A stretch of DNA of 64,000 nt from Przewalskia tangutica (GCA_029844215.1 CM056723.1:7710980-7774979); one strand, 5' to 3'; positions 1 through 11,537 are shown, counted from the stretch's first letter. Notes: generated by a model from the letters alone, not told the origin. Program-made: numbers and translations.

Positions 1-870
1 AGACTCCACTGCACGTCCGAGCTAATTATAAGAGCTTGCGTAGGGAGAATCGAAGGATTCTCTAGTTCGAGTGTGACTAGAGAACGAGGGGTTATTCGGG
101 GTTCTTTGTTGAGCTTGATATAGGAGAATTGAGGGATTCTTTAGTCCGGATGTGACCAGAAAACGAGGGGTTCTTCGTTGTTGTTATGAGAGTTGAAGCT
201 CCTATTTGAAAATGTTAATACTGCAGCTGCTGGAAAATGTTAATGATGCAGCTGCTGGAATTTTGCTCGAGCTACTGCGATTGCTACCTTTACTTCAGTG
301 TGCTCGATTGCATCCACATATCAGGCATTACACTTCAATCAGGATGGTGATGTCATTAGGAGGCTACAAGCAGATGTTAACAACTTGCAGATCTAGCTGG
401 TGTTACTCCTGATTGAAAAGGAAGAAATGTAGTTATTGAGAGAAAATATGGCTCTCTCAAAATTGTAAATGAAGATCATGTTGAGAACATTGGTGCAAGT
501 TTTGGTGGTGACAGAGCAGGAGTTTCCTGTTCAGTTGGATGAGATTGTTGGGACTGCATGTGTTGTTGTATCTGATGCAACTACTGCATCCTTAGATGCA
601 ACAGGTGTTGTTGCTGCTAATATTGGGTACTGTAGGAGCTGCTGTTGTTCCTTTTGTGGTGGCTAGTTACTACTAATGCTGCAAGACACCATTTCGTCGC
701 TGGAGGGTCCAAAATATTGCTTGAATTTCGGCTACGGAGAGCACAAGGTCCTGATTGTGGTATATCAACATCAAAGTATTGATACATGGGTGGATTTGAG
801 ACCATCTAATTTGGCGAAGGTTTGGTCCAAGTGACTGAAGATGGAAGCAGTGGATGATCAAACTACTTCT
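1..870. other. Unassigned stretch with a diverged tandem duplication
   Basis: No gene recognised. An imperfect tandem duplication of about 70 bases is visible near positions 45-118 and 123-185; both copies carry 'gtgac(t/c)aga' followed by 'gaacgaggggtt' or a close variant. Short open frames here have no recognisable domains. The stretch leads into the MAP65 fragment and could be its former upstream region or transposon interior. Confidence 0.3.
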
Positions 871-874
871 GTTC

Positions 875-1280
875 TTGACGAAACAATTTTCGATTCCTAC
901 TACAAAAGCTGCAGCAAATCTGGGACGATGTTGGTGAAACTGATGATGAGCAGGACAAGATGCTTCTTCAGATAGATCAAGAGTGTCAGGATGTCTACAA
1001 GAGAAAGGCTGACCATGCCGTGAAGTCACAGGCTCACCTTCTTCAGGCATTGGCATATGCCAAAGTTGAACTCTCCAGTCTGCTCTCGGCCCTTAGAGAG
1101 AAGGCATATGTTGGAATTCCTGAGAAGACTTCAGGTACAATCAAGGAACAACTTGCAGCTATAGCACAAACACTGGAGAAACTGTGGAAGCAGAAAGAGG
1201 ATAGGATAAAAGAGTTCTTTGACGTGCAATCACAAATTCAGAAGATAAGCAGTGAAAAATGTAGGGGCAATAATAGTTTT
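875..1280 (+). pseudogene. MAP65 (65-kDa microtubule-associated protein) first-exon fragment
   Basis: The + frame resembles the N-terminal coiled-coil region of plant MAP65/Ase1/PRC1 proteins, which bundle antiparallel microtubules in the phragmoplast and cortical arrays. Recognisable pieces are LQKLQQIWDDVGETDDEQDK, the KMLLQIDQECQDVYKRK block, TSGTIKEQLAAIAQTLEKLW and EFFDVQSQIQKISSE. Family proteins are about 550-600 residues; only about 130 are present. The reading breaks upstream of about position 900 by small indels, and homology stops just after the KISSE block around 1275, with no sign of later exons. It is therefore a truncated gene copy. It lies about 150 bases from the subterminal part of a CACTA-like terminus, so capture by a transposon is possible. 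The identity is strong from family knowledge; the origin is inference. Confidence 0.75.
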
Positions 1281-1439
1281 GGTGTTGCTGTCCAGGATCA
1301 TTATTACTGTTGCCTGTTAGTGAAGTGTTTTGTTTTGATATTGTTTCTAAGCTAGGACTGAAAACTCTGTTTTGATATTCTCTGTTGGCAATATTTACTC
1401 TCTGTTTTCCTCCTCTGTTTGAAGATCGATCCAGAAATT

Positions 1440-1674
1440 CAACAATGACAACTAAAATTTAATACATTGTTGCTAAAAAAATATAAATGACAATAAAAAA
1501 ATAATTTGTTGTTACGAAAACTAAAAAATATAAATGACAATAAAAAAATAACTTGTTGTTGCGGAAACTTTTCGCATCGGAGGTTATTGCAAAGTTGTTG
1601 CGAAAAATAATTTTGACAACAACATCCAACATATGACAATAAAAGGCAAATGCCTCTTTTTTTTTCGTGTAGTG
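1440..1674. mobile_element. CACTA-type (En/Spm) transposon terminus
   Basis: The stretch ends at 1674 with 'cgtgtagtg' preceded by a T run. Its reverse complement starts CACTACACGAAAA, the usual form of plant CACTA terminal inverted repeats. Just inside are short subterminal repeats: 'aaatgacaataaaaaaataa' occurs twice (about 1485-1510 and 1533-1556) and 'ttgttgttgc' type motifs recur. The other terminus was not found in the window and presumably lies to the left, which would put the MAP65 fragment inside the element. Confidence 0.55.
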
Positions 1675-2640
1675 CTAATAAAGGATTAGTTTGTAGTAAT
1701 TAATTAGTTGAAGTTAAACTGCTTTTTAACCCAGAGAAAAAAAAAAGTGAAAACTTAAAAATGGATGTAAAACAAAAGTTTGGCAACCAAATCATATAAA
1801 TAAGGACTAGGTGAGCTTACAAATTCAGTTAGTCAAATATATCAGGATTTTTTAGGCTTTTAACATATTTTATTTTATCACCAAGAAAAAATAATTACAG
1901 TTGTTAGTTAATATACAAAAAATAGTTATTAATCTTGTATAAAATATGTTATTTTTTGTACATGATGACACATGAATTTTCTTAAAGCCATATAGTTCGC
2001 ATGAACAACTCAACTGATTCTTAAGAAGAATAATTGGAAAAATCTTAAAGCCATATAATATCATGTGGATGGCTACTGGCTACACATGAATGTGAAAATC
2101 CTTTTTGGGATATTTTTTTAAAGCCAAATAATATCAAGCAACAACACATAGAATCTGAATAATAATGTGTACACACTTATCTGATGACGGGGTCCATTAG
2201 TAGAGCCTCAATATGATGTGTACATTTTTTCTAGTGTTATCCTCCCTACATGACAAGGAGAAATTGGAAGAGTGAGGAGAGACTTTATGGATAAGAATTC
2301 CTTATCTAAGTTTGTTGAGACCATGAATTATCTAAGAAATAAAGTTGGCAATTTATTGTTTCTATGGGGCATTATGCTGGCATGTTAAATAGTACTATTA
2401 TATATTAACAATAAGCGCCAACTTATATGCAGACATATCTAGTAAAATGACATAGCATGTATACTCTACTACAGAAAATAAGGCCCTCAAATTAATAGCT
2501 CTTAATAATTCAATCAACTATCTCAAACTTATTCTAATCCGAATGATATTGAGATTTTAACATAAATAGAAAAGAGTATGATAGGAATATTATCAGGTGT
2601 TCAAGTGAGTTATCCTCCGGGCAAAGTACGTATATATACG
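1675..2640. other. AT-rich stretch without a gene
   Basis: No coding signal recognised. A short motif 'cttaaagccatata' occurs at about 1981 and 2043, a local direct duplication. Otherwise AT-rich intergenic sequence. Confidence 0.4.
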
Positions 2641-2659
2641 TATTAAAAGGAAATATTTA

Positions 2660-3240
2660 TGAAATGTGACGATAATTTTCTATTTACAAAACATAACATT
2701 ACAAACTCTATATCTCGTTCATGACTTAAAAAAAAATCGCTCAAAATTTTGTGTATGAAATTTATATCTCGCTCTAGGCTTAAAATTTCACTCACATTTT
2801 CGTTTATAAAGTTCATGTTAGGTTTCTGTAAAATTATTACAACAACAACAATATTGTATACAACTTTCATATAACATTCAAGACTTAAAATAATCGCTCA
2901 AATTTTTGTGTATGAAAAATGTATGAATATCATGCTAGAGGCTTAAACAGTTCGCTCAAATTTTGTTATGAAATGTGTATATCTTGTTCAAGGCTTAAAA
3001 ATTACGCTCAAAATTGTATGTATGAAAAATGTACATCTCGCTTAAGACTAAGAATTTCGCTCACATTTTTCATGTATAAAATATAACAACAACAACATTG
3101 TATTCAACTTCCATACAATATTTAAGGCTTAAAAATTTCGCTCACAATTGGTGTATGGAAACTATATTGAAAATTTCGCTCACATACACACATTTCATAC
3201 ACACACATTTGAATTAATTTTGTAAGGCTTGAGCAAAAAA
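2660..3240. repeat. Degenerate tandem array with 'ggcttaaaaatttcgctca' units
   Basis: A phrase close to 'aggcttaaaaatttcgctca' followed by 'cattttNgtgtatgaaa' recurs about eight times, at spacings of roughly 50-110 bases, with mutations and one inserted 'acaacaacaacaat' block seen twice (about 2840 and 3085). No coding content. Probably an old array inside a transposon or LTR; family not recognised. Confidence 0.6.
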
Positions 3241-3576
3241 ACTTTTATTTTTTTAATAAATTAATAATTTTAAAAATATTGTTTTAAAAGATAAAAAATA
3301 GTTTTTAAAATATAAATTACTTAAAAAATAAATTTTAAAAAATAAAACGAAAAAAGTGTGAAGATCCGTCATATTTTGTAATATATCGTTATGTTTTGTA
3401 AATAAGGAAACCTCTCTATATATTTTGTAATAAAGAGTCTTAAATAGGTTCTCTATGTCATTTTTCCTTATCCTATAGATATGTCAAAATGGGCTTGGCC
3501 CATATAACTGACCCAACTTTGCGAGATGGGTAGTTTGGACTGGAAATAATCAACCCATTTTAAATCTGAGGTTATT

Positions 3577-3746
3577 CTGAAAAATTGAATTTTTTAATTA
3601 AAAAATACGTAAATATTTTTTTTAAAATAAAGTATCCTAAAAATATTTTCTTAAAATTTGGATCAATGTTAAAAAATAAATATGAAAAAAAGTGATTTAA
3701 AAAAATATTTTTCAGATTTACTAATTAAAAAAATCTAATTTTCCAG
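3577..3746. repeat. Foldback (MITE-like) inverted repeat
   Basis: The left arm 'ctgaaaaattgaattttt' pairs with the right arm, whose reverse complement reads 'ctggaaaattagattttt'. About 120 bases of A/T-rich sequence lie between. A small hairpin MITE or its remnant; no TSD established. Confidence 0.35.
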
Positions 3747-3972
3747 AACTAATTTTTTTAAAAGGGTATTTTTGAATACTTTGCTAACGGTAGGGGTATA
3801 TTTGGTCCCAACTTGTAACCGGATGGATATATTTGATTACTTTCGCTAACGGATGACAAAGTTTATTAGAATATATTAATAAAATATACTCCATATATTT
3901 TGTAATATTTAGTGTAGTATAATATCATAGATATAAGATCCTTATTGTATTAGGGTTTCACCTTGTACACAT

Positions 3973-3999
<27 letters not shown>
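3973..3999. repeat. (TA)n microsatellite
   Basis: Uninterrupted TA dinucleotide run of about 13 units. Confidence 0.9.
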
Positions 4000-4002
<3 letters not shown>

Positions 4003-4003
<1 letters not shown>

Positions 4004-4375
4004 AGTTTGGCTAATTTTGGGAAATGGGGAAATGATTTGTGTGGATAGGTTAAATTGGATATTGGGTTTGAAAAATTCGTGCTGGGCACGATTTTCCATA
4101 TGATGCGTGAAGGCAGGGGTAGGGTATTTTTGGTGGAGATGTGGTGTTGGGTCATTGGCAGGGACGATGTTGGGGTTTCTGTAGGGTTGGTCGACGGGTA
4201 ACTAAACTGGTGGGTTGTTTACGGGGAGGACATCGGGATAAGTGTGGGCACCGATCTAGACAGATCGATGTGGGTTGGGGTAGTTATTGCTGGTATTGGT
4301 GAATGTGGTAGGTAGGAATTGGGTTGACGGTGTGGTGGGGTAGTTGGGTTCTTCCGGGTACCGGTGTTGGGTTGG
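4003..4375. repeat. Direct repeat, copy 1 (with 4745-5133)
   Basis: Shares a long collinear match with 4745-5133, for example 'gataggttaaattgga', 'gggttggtcgacggg' and 'gaatgtggtaggtagga'. The two copies bracket an antisense Copia RT fragment. They could be LTR or internal sequence from one degraded retroelement; no TG...CA ends or TSD found. Confidence 0.6.
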
Positions 4376-4479
4376 ATTTTGGTTCTTGTGATGTCGGAAT
4401 TGGTGGCCGTGCTTACGAGAACACGATGGCGTCGATTCGATGTCGGGTATAGGGACTTGATGAGACTGATATACGGTGG

Positions 4480-4740
4480 GCCCATGGCAATACTCACAAT
4501 TGTGCAAATAATGGTCGGTTTAACAACAATCGTCTCACCACAATCAATACCCTCATGTTTATTAGTACCATTAGCCACAAGTCTCGCCTTATATCTCTCC
4601 AAGTCACCATTATCTCTGTAATTATGATGAAAAAATCATAAGCAACGGATCACATTCACACATTCCGGTCTAGGAACCAAATCTCAAGTGTGCTATTTTG
4701 TTAAAGCATTAAATTCCTCATGCATGGCCGCATTTCAATT
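4480..4740 (-). pseudogene. Copia reverse-transcriptase N-terminal fragment
   Basis: On the minus strand the frame reads through ERYKARLVANG...EGIDCGETIVVKPTIICTIVSIA, the conserved start of Ty1/Copia reverse transcriptase (usually ERYKARLVAKG...EGIDYxETFSPVVKxTTIRTxLSxA). Upstream, towards 4740, the 'AMHEEFNAL...NTW' type segment that precedes RT can be read with a stop. No YVDD block remains. Isolated, non-functional fragment between the two direct repeats. Confidence 0.75.
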
Positions 4741-4744
4741 AGGG

Positions 4745-5133
4745 TCTAGTTTTGCTAATTTTGGATTTTTGAGAATTGGAAAATGATTTGTGTTGATAGG
4801 TTAAATTGGACCTTGGGTTTGAAAATTTCGTGTTGGGCACGGATTTTCATATGGTGCGTGAGGGCAGGGGTAGGTTGGGTATTTTGGTGGAGATGTGGTG
4901 TCGGGTTACTAGCAGGTATGATGTCGGGGTTTTTGTAGGGTTGGTCGACGGGAAACTAAACTGGGTGGTTTTTTTTTACGGGAAGGACATCGGGATATGT
5001 GTGGGCACCGGTTTTGGCAGATTGATGAGGGTTGAGGTAGTTGTTTTTAGTATTGGTGAATGTGGTAGGTAGGAACTGGGTTGATCGGTGTGGTGGGGTA
5101 GTTGGGTTGTTCCGGGTAGTGCTGGGTTGGATT
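4745..5133. repeat. Direct repeat, copy 2 (with 4003-4375)
   Basis: Second copy of the repeat described at 4003-4375, same orientation, with several small indels. It ends near 5133, where sequence resembling a Copia gag C-terminus begins. Confidence 0.6.
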
Positions 5134-6302
5134 TCAACAGAACCAGCAACAACAACAACAACAGGTATCGCATAAAAACTGGGTCGCAGCTCCTCAGCAA
5201 TTAGCACACAGCGTATGGCTGCAAATCTGAAGCCGCGGCGCCAGGTTGAGCCGCGGCGAGTCCATTCCAAGATGCAGCGGCCTACAACTGTAATCTTATC
5301 TCGGTTTTGTTGGGCCTCGGCCTCGCAGCAGTCCACATGCAATGTCGTTTCTGACCCTCATCCGGTATGACACCCACTGAGTTGGGACAGGTATTCAACA
5401 CCCTCTGACAATACTTGGTACAGGGACTCAGGCGCCACATCTCACGTCACCCAATATGCATGTACTATACCTAAACTGTTTAGTTTAAAGCATCATCAAT
5501 ATGTTACAGTTGGTAGTGGACAACACATTCCGGTTAAAGGGTAATGGTACCTCATACACACAACCTCCTCATCCACCATTCTCCCTAAAAAACAACCTAT
5601 ATGCTCCACACATAATTAAGAACCTCATATCTGTCCGCCAATTTACTCGTAATAATTCTGTCTCCGTGGATTTTGATCTTTTTGGATTTACTGTGAAGGA
5701 TCTTCATACGGGACACCTCTTGCGAGATACAATAGCACGGGGGATCTCTATCCATTCACTTCTACCTCCGCTGCCATATCTTGCTCTCCCGTCACTCTAA
5801 CGACTGTTTCTTCTTCAACTTGACATAATAGGTTTGGTCATCAAGGAGTCTCAGTTTTTAATTTTCTTAAAGGCAATAATTTCATTGCTTGTAATGGGAA
5901 ACTTGCCCAAAATAGCGTTTCTTGCTATTTAGGCAAACATATTCGTCTTCCGTTTAAATCTTCTACTAGTGTTACACTTGCTCCTTTTGATATTATACAT
6001 GCCGATTTATGGACATCTCTTATCTCTAGTTCTCTCGGTCATAAATACTATCTTGTGTTGCTTGATTATTTTTCACACTATTTTTAGTTATATCCTCTTA
6101 AATTTAAATCGGAAGTGTTTGTCAAATTTCTTGAGTTTCGCAAGTTTATCTACACACAATTTGGAAAAAGTATAAAATTATTTCAGTACGATAATGGTCG
6201 TGAATTCAATAACTCTATGTTTCACCGGTTTTGTACAAATAATGACATGGTTTTTCGCTTTTCCTGCCCTTACACCTCACCACAAAACGGTAAAGCTGAA
6301 GG
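5134..6302 (+). pseudogene. Copia gag end / protease / integrase fragment, copy 1
   Basis: Plus-strand Copia polyprotein remnant. A Q-rich gag tail (about 5135-5165) is followed by a degraded segment, then a protease active site DSGATSH near 5428. A gag-pre-integrase stretch (NNLYAPHIIKNLISVRQF) and integrase core follow, with DIIHADLW (first D), QYDNGREF (second D) and SPQNGKAE (catalytic E) visible. Frames are broken by stops, for example at about 5798 and 6089. From about 5758 to 6302 the sequence is nearly identical to 10371-10912. At 6302 it changes abruptly to Gypsy sequence immediately after the codons for NGKAE. Confidence 0.85.
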
Positions 6303-6690
6303 GTGTGATGAGATTCAGAAGGAAGGGGAAACTTAGCCCAAGGTACATTGGGCCCTACCAGACCATCCGTAGAGTAGGCAAGGTTGCCTATGAGTTGGAT
6401 CTGCCATCAGAGTTAGAGGCGGTACATCCGGTCTTCCATGTTTCTATGTTGCGGAAGTGTATCGGAGATCTATCGAGAGTTTTCCCAGCTAGCGAGGTCC
6501 AGGTGACAGAGGGGTTATCGTATGAGGAGAGTCCCATAGCGATACTCGATCGCCAGGCCAAGCGACTGCGGACCAAGGATGTGGCTTCCGTCAAAGTCTT
6601 GTGGAGGAATGCTAACAGGGATGAGATGACGTGGGAAGCGGAGGAGGACATGTTGAGAAAGTATCTTCACTTATTCCCTACACCTTCAGG
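6303..6690 (+). pseudogene. Ty3/Gypsy chromovirus pol 3' end (integrase tail and chromodomain-like end)
   Basis: The frame reads KGKLSPRYIGPYQTIRRVGK, then VHPVFHVSMLRKCIGD, then VKVLWRNANRDEMTWEAEED. This is the C-terminal end of Gypsy chromovirus integrase: the GPY/F-like module followed by the chromodomain-like region found in Tekay/Del-type elements. It ends about 175 bases before a polypurine tract (taagggggga, 6851-6860) and an LTR. The RT, RNase H and integrase core are absent. Joined to Copia sequence at its left end, so this is a rearranged fragment. Confidence 0.85.
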
Positions 6691-6864
6691 TAATTCATTT
6701 TCCCTTACTTGTCAAGTTTTAATTGAAGTATTTTGCTTAAGTGCTATTATGTGGCCACGTGTGGCATTATTGGTATGTCGGGGTTGTAAAAGGAAATTAT
6801 GTCGCTATTTATAAGTTGACTCCGAAAGAACATTCGGGGACGGATGTTTCTAAGGGGGGAAGAA

Positions 6865-9413
6865 TGTTACACCCCGTAATTACAGGACATGTTTTTAAGA
6901 ACGTACGTAAGAATCCAAATGTTAAGATTTGAGACTAGTAAAAATTTATCGAAATTATGAAATTATCGGAAAACGAAATATTGTGACGAATGGGAGGGCG
7001 ACCCGTGTCACCCCCCTTATATTGGTCTTGGACGAAAATAACATGGGTAAAAGGGTCATTTAACCATTAATAGGATGACCAAGTCTTGCTAAGCCTTGTA
7101 GCTTGAGTTTGTTGACTTGTCAAAGGGCCACTTGGGCTTGATCCTAGTGAATTGTATCTAAGCCACACATATGTATTAATCTTGGCCCTCCATTGTGCTA
7201 TATATGTATACTAGTAGTGAGACAAGCTTCCACACTTAGAAAATTTTCAAGAAAATTGGATGAACACTTAAGGAGGCTCTCGGGTTCAAGCTTTTCAAAA
7301 GAGAAAAAAAATTGTTTGTGTCCAATAAGCTCCACACTTTAAACTAAGGTTCATGAGGGTATTGTAAGGGTATCTCAATAGAAAGATTCCGGAAAAATAT
7401 CGTTTTCGTATTAGTCGCAAGGTGAAAACCTAGTTGCTTTCCTAGGTTTTGATTGGAAGAATAAAGGAAAGTTGTTTGTGATATTCTAAGGGTCTCAAGT
7501 GGCGGATTGAAGTGTCAAGGAGAGGCTCCAAGTTGTTAGGAAGCGACTTCGGATCTTGAAGTTGGATAAGGCTCGTTGAGGTAACAATCTTGTTCTCTTA
7601 AAGTGTTATAAGATTTCATATTGTTGTAGCCTTACATTTTAACTAGCATGAAGTATATTGTGTTGAAGATTTATAAGTGTTATGGATAGTTGAAGCCTAG
7701 AATCCGAAATGACATTCTAGTCATTTGAAGTTGGATTACAATTTGGTCGTTAATTAGAATCGTCGCATGTTACTTACTTGAAGATTGTAGTAGTTATTAT
7801 CGATTGCGACTTGATATCAAGTTATACTAAACAACTTGGATTGAAAAGGAATTGGATAAGAATTTGTGTTGTTACACCTCAAAGTTGCCGAATTGACCTT
7901 GTAGTGTGTACTAGTTTGATATCAATTGTGGGGCGAAATTTTACACGTCTTGTAGGCGTGTAATCCCCTATTGTTAACTTCATTGTTGAGCCTTAAATGT
8001 GGCGTGTTTGATTATTGAATTCGGGCCTTGAAAAAGGTGGAAAAGTATGTAGAAACTAAGGAAGTGTTGTCCGATTTTCCGTAGAATTTAGTGACTTTGC
8101 ACTTATAATATTCTACGTTTGAAGTAAGAAGTTAATAGACGTATTATGGTCATTATAGGTTGACATACTACGTGCGGGATATTGGACTTGGCAAGTGGAT
8201 TGACCCGAAGAGGTATGTGGAACTTTCCTATCTCTTGAGCATGAATAGTTGTATCTATATAGTACGGTAGACGTACAAGACTTTGATATCCTTTACTTGT
8301 TTTAAGAATGTCCAAGTTGGTTGAGTTAGGGATTAACTCACTTGTTTAAAAAGTATTAAGGGTGTCTTAGTTTTCAAGGTTAAGGGACTTGAAGTATTTT
8401 AAGTATATGATACTTGTTTCGTTTTAAACGTATAAGTTCCTTGGACATAAGGAAGAATATGATTACCTAAGGTATAAAGTTAATATAACGACTTTATGGG
8501 AAGTTGGTTATATTAGCTTTAGGGAAAGTTAAAAAGAGAGATTTACTCTAAGTAAAATAAGTAAGGATAAATGACTTGAATTAATGAAAGACAAATTGAT
8601 TTTAAGGCATCAATTGCCTAAGGTTTTAAAAGAAAATAAGTCACTTGATTTAGAAACCTAATTATATTTCTAAAAGGTATTGTGACTTGTCTCGAATAGT
8701 AGTTATGACTTGATACTACGGTTATTAGTATCTTGGAAGTTTTATATGAAAGAGTCATTTTTAAAAGAGTAGAAGTACGTAGTACTTTGGGTTAAATTTC
8801 CGGATTTTTATAAAGACATGTTAGTGCCTTAATTAAACTAAAATGAGAGTGTATATGAACAAGACTAATAAAAAGTTAGGGGATTTCTTAACTTGCTTAT
8901 ATTATGTATGATAAGCCGGTAGTGCTTATGTTATGTATGATAGCCGGTTTGTGCTAGTAATATATTATTCATTACGGGGTCATTCCCCGGGTTTGTGGCA
9001 TTTGCATATTCTGTGGATTTGCTACCCATGATGCGATGAATACCTCATGCGAGTCCGTAAGGGCTTATGCGGGTGAAATAGTCTCATGCGGGGCGGACGA
9101 TCTATGCGAGAATACCTAAATGCGGTCTATACGACTATCGAGCGGATCTGATCATGCGAGAAGTTACCTCACGCGGTCCATACGACCCTTGCGGGTGAAA
9201 TAGTCCCAGAAGTAGAATTGCTTAATGATACTACGGGCGGGTGGCCCTACTTTGATCATGAGCCTCCTATTTTTATGCAGTAAAGTATACTCTTGTTTAC
9301 TCTCATTGTTAGTAAGGCACAGTGTACTGTAAACTGATTATCATACATGTCTCCAGCCTTATTTTAGACTTATGATGTATTTACAGTATTTTCCAGTTTT
9401 ACATACTTGGTAC
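6865..9413 (+). mobile_element. Gypsy LTR, truncated on the right
   Basis: Begins TGTTACACCCCG directly after the polypurine tract, so it is the 3' LTR of the preceding Gypsy pol end. It carries a C/G-rich part around 8970-9230 with recurring 'atgcggg' and 'tacgac' words. It runs about 2.5 kb to near 9413, where antisense Copia coding sequence starts without a TG...CA end or TSD. No genes inside; short frames are spurious. Confidence 0.7.
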
Positions 9414-10372
9414 ATATGTAATCTTCTTCTGGTCGCGCCACGCCACAGTAGGTAATAGAGTGGTGTAAAGCATAGCCAATAAAAACACAATCCACAGTTT
9501 TTGGTCCGATTTTTACCCTTTTGGGCAAAGGAACTTGGACCTTCGCTAAACACCCCCACACTTTGAAATATTTCAAGTTAGGTTTTCTTCCTTTCCATAG
9601 ATCATATGGAATAGATTGTGTTTTGCTGTGGGGTACTCTATTGAGTATTCGATTAGTCATGAGATAGCTTCCCCACAAGCTCTGCAGAAACCTAACTAAT
9701 TAGTAAGACATTCATCATTTCCTTTAATGTTCGGTTTTTTCTTTCCGCAATTCCATTTGATTGTGGTGTGTAAGGGGCAGTAGTTTGATGAATAATTCCA
9801 TATTCCAAACATGTCTCTGCAAAAGGAGATTCGTACTTTCCACCCCTATCACTTCTAATCATTTTGATCTTTTTATTCAATTGATTTTCCACTTCGTTCT
9901 TGTATTGCTTAAATGCATTGATTGTTTCATCCTTACTATTAAGCAAATGCACATAACAGTATCGAGTGCAATCGTCAATGAAAGTTATAAAATATTTTTT
10001 CCCACCACGAGATGGTATTGACTCCATATCACATATATCTGTGTGAAAAGTCTAAAGGATTTGAATTCCTATCAATAGACTTATATGGATGTTTAACAAA
10101 CTTAGATTCAACACAAATTTCACATTTTGATTTGTTACACTCGAATTTAGGCAATACTTCTAAATTGATCAATTTTCGCAAGGATTTGTAATTGACATGT
10201 CCTAAACGAACATGCCATAAATCATTTGACTCCAATAAGTAAGACGAAGCTGAATTTTTATTAATACTGTCAACAACCATTACATTGAGTTTGAAAAGGC
10301 CCTCGGTGAGGTAGCCCTTTCCTATGAACATATCATTCTTACTTATTACAATTTTCTCACTAACCAACACGC
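9414..10372 (-). pseudogene. Copia (second, different lineage) gag-pre-integrase/integrase fragment, antisense
   Basis: Minus-strand frames give, in order from 10370 to 9414, a gag-pre-integrase and zinc-binding region (WHVRLGHVNYKSLRKL, CEICVESKF), an integrase core (YFITFIDDCTRYCYVHLL, MIRSDRGGKYES, TPQSNGIAERKNRTL) and a post-core segment (FKVWGCLAKVQVP, VDCVFIGYA). There are frame changes at about 10029 and 9690. This looks like a Tork-type Copia and differs from the plus-strand Copia on either side. Both ends are abrupt. Confidence 0.85.
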
Positions 10373-10960
10373 ACTTCTACCTCCGCTGTCAGATCTTGCT
10401 CTCCCGTCACTCTAGCGGCTGTTTCTTCTTCAACTTGGCATAATAGGTTTGGTCATCAAGGAGTCCCAATTTTTAATTTTCTTTAAGGCAATAATTTCAT
10501 TGCTTGTAATGAGAAACTTGCCCAAAATAGTGTTTCTTGCTCTTTAGGCAAACATATTCGTCTTCCGTTTAAATCTTCTACTAGTGTTACACTTGCTCCT
10601 TTTGATATTATACATGCCGATTTATGGACATCTACTATCTCTAGTTCTCTCTGTCATAAATATTATCTTGTGTTGCTTGATTATTTTTCACACTATGTTT
10701 AGTTATATCCTCTTAAATTTAAATCGGAAGTGTTTGTCAAATTTCTTGAGTTTCGCAAGTTTATCCACACACAATTTGGAAAAAGTATAAAATCATTTCA
10801 GTACGATAATGGTCGTGAATTCAATAACTCTATGTTTCACCGATTTTGTACAAATAATGACATAGTTTTTCGCTTCTTCTGCCCTTAAACGTCACCACAA
10901 AACGGTAAAGCTGAAAGAATCATACATACCATTAACAATATGATTCACACTTACAAATAT
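10371..10960 (+). pseudogene. Copia integrase fragment, copy 2
   Basis: Second copy of the 5758-6302 piece, same orientation and nearly identical, starting at the same 'cttctacctccgct' point. It continues past the catalytic-E region (NGKAERIIHTINNMIHT) to about 10955, where the H2B upstream flank begins. Stops are present, for example in the DYFSHYV region. The roughly 4.07 kb between the copies is the Gypsy plus antisense Copia material. The last 60 bases belong to the inverted duplication. Confidence 0.8.
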
Positions 10961-11314
10961 CATTGTCATGATTTTAGGGATTAATTAGTGTATAAAAATA
11001 TAATTAAGAAAAATGAAAATTGTGAAATAATAAAAAGAAATGAAGGTGAACTAAAAATTACTATAATTTAAATATATAATTTTTTACGTGCCTATGACAT
11101 TGTGCTAACATGTTAATGACGTGACTTCCGTGTACTTCATCTTACATTGTGAAAATTGTATTAATTTTATTTCATTTCAAACAATTATGGGGAGTAAGTA
11201 AACGCTAATAAAATTTAATTGTTAAAGTAAATTTTCAACATAAGTTTAAAAATAATTTTATGTATTTTGTCATTGAACTTATTAATCTACTGTAGATTAC
11301 TTTTAACAAACAAC

Positions 11315-11444
11315 CACGTGGATCCTGAATTATACCTAACAGTCAATACTGAGCGTCCATTCTCCACTCCATCAACGGCTCACATACACGATCCCCGTCA
11401 GCCTAAATTAACCAATCAAACAAGAGAATCCAAAACCTATATTA
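11315..11444 (+). promoter_or_regulatory. H2B promoter elements (G-box/octamer-like, CCAAT, TATA)
   Basis: CACGTG at 11315-11320 overlaps CGTGGATC (11317-11324), one mismatch from the plant histone octamer CGCGGATC. CCAAT lies at 11412-11416. TATATTA at 11438-11444 is 94 bases before the ATG. The arrangement suits a plant replication-dependent histone promoter; function is inferred. The same sites are in the other arm. Confidence 0.55.
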
Positions 11445-11537
11445 ACCTCACTCCCCCAATTTCATTCCTCATCACAAACACATTCTCTTAATCATAATCT
11501 CAATTCATCATTCTGTAAAGTAAAGAAGCTCTCAACA

